Assembly (NCBI GenBank): GCA_943369575.1
Contig: CALRNP020000279.1
Coordinates: forward strand, 1-6,474
Reading direction: 5' to 3'
DNA from: Azorhizobium sp943369575
GTDB taxonomy: Bacteria > Pseudomonadota > Alphaproteobacteria > Rhizobiales > Xanthobacteraceae
Length of the DNA: 6,474 nucleotides
In this document: positions 4,991 to 6,474 of the stretch, one piece after another
How the letters are laid out: the number at the start of each line of letters is the position of its first letter
How positions within the stretch are numbered: the stretch's first letter is position 1
Position numbers and translations under genes: made by a program
Notes under the pieces: model-generated
What the model was told of the DNA's origin: nothing
What the model saw: only the letters and a program-made list of their open reading frames with translations
Database searches by the model: none

Positions 4991-5527
4991 TCAGCGCCCA
5001 ACGAAATCCGCGAAGGCCTTGAGCTGGCTGGCCATGAATTTCTTGGTGCCCTCGTCGGTCAAGGTGCCCTCGGTCACCAGCGTCTGAACCCGCCCGACCA
5101 TGACCTCCGGGGTGTTGAACACCCGCCCGTCCACGGCCACCAGCACCTGGCGCAGATGATATTGCGCCCGCGCCCCGCCAATGATGCCCATGGAGGCGGA
5201 CTGGATCAGAATCGGCTTGCGGGTCAAGGGCTTGCTTGGCAGGCGCGAGACCCAGTCAATGGCATTCTTCAGCCCGCCGGGGATCGAGTAATTATATTCC
5301 GGCGTCACGATCACCAGCGCATCGGCGGCGGCGATCGCCGCGCCGGTGGCATCCACCGCGGCCGGAAAGCCTTCGGCTTCCACATCCGCGTCATAGATCG
5401 GCAAGGTCGCCACCGAGGGCAGGAAGTCGAAGGTCACCCCCTGCGGCGCCAGTTCGGGCAAAGCCCGCGCCAGCGCGGCATTGTAGGAGCCCTTGCGCAC
5501 GCTTCCCACCCAGACCGCCCAAGCCAT
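4991..5527 (-). CDS. NAD(P)H-dependent FMN reductase (ChrR/YieF-like flavodoxin fold)
   Basis: Cytoplasmic flavoprotein of the NADPH-dependent FMN reductase family, which transfers electrons from NAD(P)H to flavin, quinones, chromate or azo dyes depending on the member. The protein has 178 residues. It shows the N-terminal phosphate loop VGSVRKGSYN (about residues 7-16), LPIYDAD (42-48), and the flavin-binding hallmark TPEYNYSIPGGLKNAIDWVS (75-94). The ATG at 5527 is chosen over the in-frame ATG at 5533. The ribosome binding site AAGGGAG (5540-5534) is 6 bases before the former but directly abuts the latter. It converges on queD and is transcribed alone. Substrate cannot be fixed; a quinone or chromate reductase role is the usual inference. 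Confidence 0.9.
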   Translation of the reverse strand: MAWAVWVGSVRKGSYNAALARALPELAPQGVTFDFLPSVATLPIYDADVEAEGFPAAVDATGAAIAAADALVIVTPEYNYSIPGGLKNAIDWVSRLPSKPLTRKPILIQSASMGIIGGARAQYHLRQVLVAVDGRVFNTPEVMVGRVQTLVTEGTLTDEGTKKFMASQLKAFADFVGR

Positions 5528-5609
5528 GGTCATCTCCCTTGTGACGGGCCCGCGGCCCGGATCATCCTAGCTGGACCTCAACTGTGGCGGAGCGCAATGC
5601 GTTCCCCGC

Positions 5610-5651
5610 GATGCGGTCTTCGGGATGCGGTCTTCGGGATGCGGTCTTCGG
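5610..5651. repeat. Three perfect 14-bp tandem repeats
   Basis: The unit GATGCGGTCTTCGG is repeated three times without change (5610-5623, 5624-5637, 5638-5651), and a fourth copy begins (GATG at 5652) and then diverges. The unit length is not a multiple of three and the array is not in a recognised gene. It lies between the starts of the FMN reductase and marC genes, about 77 bp before the FMN reductase gene. The perfect copies suggest recent slippage; regulatory meaning is unknown. Confidence 0.9.
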
Positions 5652-5699
5652 GATGACGGGCGGGCGCCTTCAGGCTAGGGCACGGGCGCCGGCCACGCA

Positions 5700-5712
5700 C
5701 CCGCTTCGCGGG
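5700..5712. repeat. Small hairpin between two copies of GGCCACGCA upstream of marC
   Basis: CCCGC (5700-5704) and GCGGG (5708-5712) pair around TTC. The direct repeat GGCCACGCA flanks it (5691-5699 and 5711-5719), overlapping its right arm. It ends 29 bp before the marC start and may form in the marC leader RNA. The remainder of the 5534-5741 gap holds only the 14-bp repeat array and a short GC palindrome (5545-5559) before the FMN reductase gene. Confidence 0.4.
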
Positions 5713-5741
5713 CCACGCAAACCGGCCGCGAAGGACCCGCC

Positions 5742-6371
5742 ATGCAGCAGCACCTGAACCTGTTCGTGACCCAGTTCGTGACGCTCTATGCGCTGCTGGA
5801 GCCCATCGGCCATCTGTCGCTGTTCGTGGCCCTCACCGGCGAGCAGACCGTTGCCGAGCGGCGGCGGCTGGCGGTGCTGAGCGTGGGCTTCGCCTTTCTG
5901 ATCCTGATCTTCTTCGCGGTGCTCGGGCAGGCGCTGCTGCATGCCATGGGCGTGTCGATCCGCTCGTTCCAGATCGCCGGCGGCCTGATCCTGTTCGCCT
6001 TCGCCCTCACCATGATCTTTTCCGAGCCGAGGCGCCCCACCGGCGTCAACGACGACAAGTCCCTGACCGCATTCGCCATCTATCCGTTGGCGACGCCCAC
6101 CATCGCCGGGCCGGGAGCGATCCTCTCGGTGGTGCTGCTGAGCGACAACAATCGGCACAATTACTGGGACCAGGGGGTCACGATGGCGGTGGTGGCGGCG
6201 ATGATGGGGGTGCTGCTGCTCACCTTCCTGGCCGGCGACTACATCACCCGCATCATCGGCGCCAGCGGCGCCAATCTGGTCCGCCGCATCATGGGCATCG
6301 TCATTGCCGCCTTCTCGGTGGATGTGGTGCTCACCGCCATCGCCCGCTGGCTGAACCTGCCGCCGATCTGA
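5742..6371 (+). CDS. MarC-family integral inner-membrane protein
   Basis: A 209-residue protein with six predicted membrane segments, at about residues 7-31, 43-67, 73-93, 111-133, 146-164 and 182-204. The MarC/UPF0056 signatures are present: LLEPIGHLSLF near the N-terminus, FQIAGGLILFAFALTMIF in the third segment, and AIYPLATPTIAGPGAI at 112-127, followed by a polar loop (SDNNRHNYWD). Despite the name, MarC is not established as an antibiotic resistance protein, and the transport function of the family remains unclear. The ATG at 5742 follows AAGGA (5731-5735) with a 6-base spacer. It is a single gene that converges on the partial gene at the right edge with only 12 bp between the stops. Family assignment is firm; role is not. 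Confidence 0.92.
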   Translation: MQQHLNLFVTQFVTLYALLEPIGHLSLFVALTGEQTVAERRRLAVLSVGFAFLILIFFAVLGQALLHAMGVSIRSFQIAGGLILFAFALTMIFSEPRRPTGVNDDKSLTAFAIYPLATPTIAGPGAILSVVLLSDNNRHNYWDQGVTMAVVAAMMGVLLLTFLAGDYITRIIGASGANLVRRIMGIVIAAFSVDVVLTAIARWLNLPPI

Positions 6372-6383
6372 CGTCCGCCGGCC

Positions 6384-6474
6384 TCAGGCGCCGCGGGCGC
6401 GCTCCGCCCAGCGGTGCTGCATATAGGCGGCGGAAAAGGAGGTCACCGCCGGCACCAGGTCAGCGGGGCCGTGC
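6384..6474 (-). CDS. C-terminal end of an unidentified protein (5' part outside window)
   Basis: The minus strand reads 29 codons from the right edge to a TGA at 6386-6384, ending AAYMQHRWAERARGA. Nearly all codons end in G or C, as in the neighbouring genes, and the frame is open to the edge. The position, convergent with marC, is sensible for a gene end. The tail is too short and too unspecific for me to recognise the family. Confidence 0.55.
   Translation of the reverse strand, partial: HGPADLVPAVTSFSAAYMQHRWAERARGA

Noticed and set aside
5581..5660. Possible CRISPR-like short repeat array
   Set aside because: The 14-bp units are directly adjacent with no spacers, so it is a simple tandem repeat.
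1..6474. tRNA, rRNA or CRISPR arrays
   Set aside because: No tRNA-like cloverleaf, rRNA segment or spaced repeat array was seen on either strand.

Overview
The window is GC-rich chromosomal DNA. Ordinary genes run at roughly 65-72% G+C with strongly G/C-ending codons. The content fits an alphaproteobacterium, probably a Hyphomicrobiales member of the Xanthobacter/Azorhizobium/Ancylobacter kind. The strongest taxonomic clue is a GntR-family regulator linked to bioY by shared TTATAGATAA boxes. That is the published alphaproteobacterial BioR signal (consensus TTATMKATAA), and it is found in front of both genes. The genus is inference.

Layout, left to right. (1) 1-456, minus: bioY, the biotin transporter, cut by the window edge, with a BioR box and a second palindrome in its promoter. 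(2) About 521-1980: a scar between bioY and bioR. It holds plus-strand fragments that look like the C-terminus of a Mu-like phage portal protein (DUF935 type) and the N-terminus of a Mu F-like head-morphogenesis protein, with frameshifts. Lying inside this phage DNA is a lower-GC block (about 1124-1818) bounded by the 5-bp direct repeat CGATG. It carries a minus-strand gene for an unrecognised protein with two membrane segments and a coiled coil. (3) 1993-2640, minus: bioR, whose BioR box and -10 hexamer almost touch the start codon. (4) 2684-2710: a strong GC hairpin separating bioR from (5) 2735-3682, minus: a two-domain VOC ring-cleaving dioxygenase (MhqO-like), with a perfect 9+4+9 palindrome beside its ribosome binding site. 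(6) 3923-4558 and 4610-4966, plus: queE and queD of 7-deazaguanine (queuosine) synthesis. (7) 4991-5527, minus: an NAD(P)H-dependent FMN reductase converging on queD, with a shared stem-loop between them. (8) 5534-5741: an intergenic stretch with three perfect 14-bp tandem repeats and a small hairpin. (9) 5742-6371, plus: a MarC-family membrane protein. (10) 6384-6474, minus: the C-terminal end of an unidentified gene.

How the genes relate. bioR and bioY form a small biotin-sensing and uptake unit, each with its own operator, so BioR control probably survived the insertion of phage DNA between them. queE and queD catalyse consecutive steps (6-carboxytetrahydropterin formation by QueD, ring contraction by QueE); queC and queF are not in view. 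The dioxygenase and FMN reductase families both often act in quinone or aromatic stress, but here they are apart and on separate transcripts.

The least explained part is the cargo gene inside the phage remnant. It looks like a prophage moron or an accessory-island gene. No function can be assigned from sequence alone.
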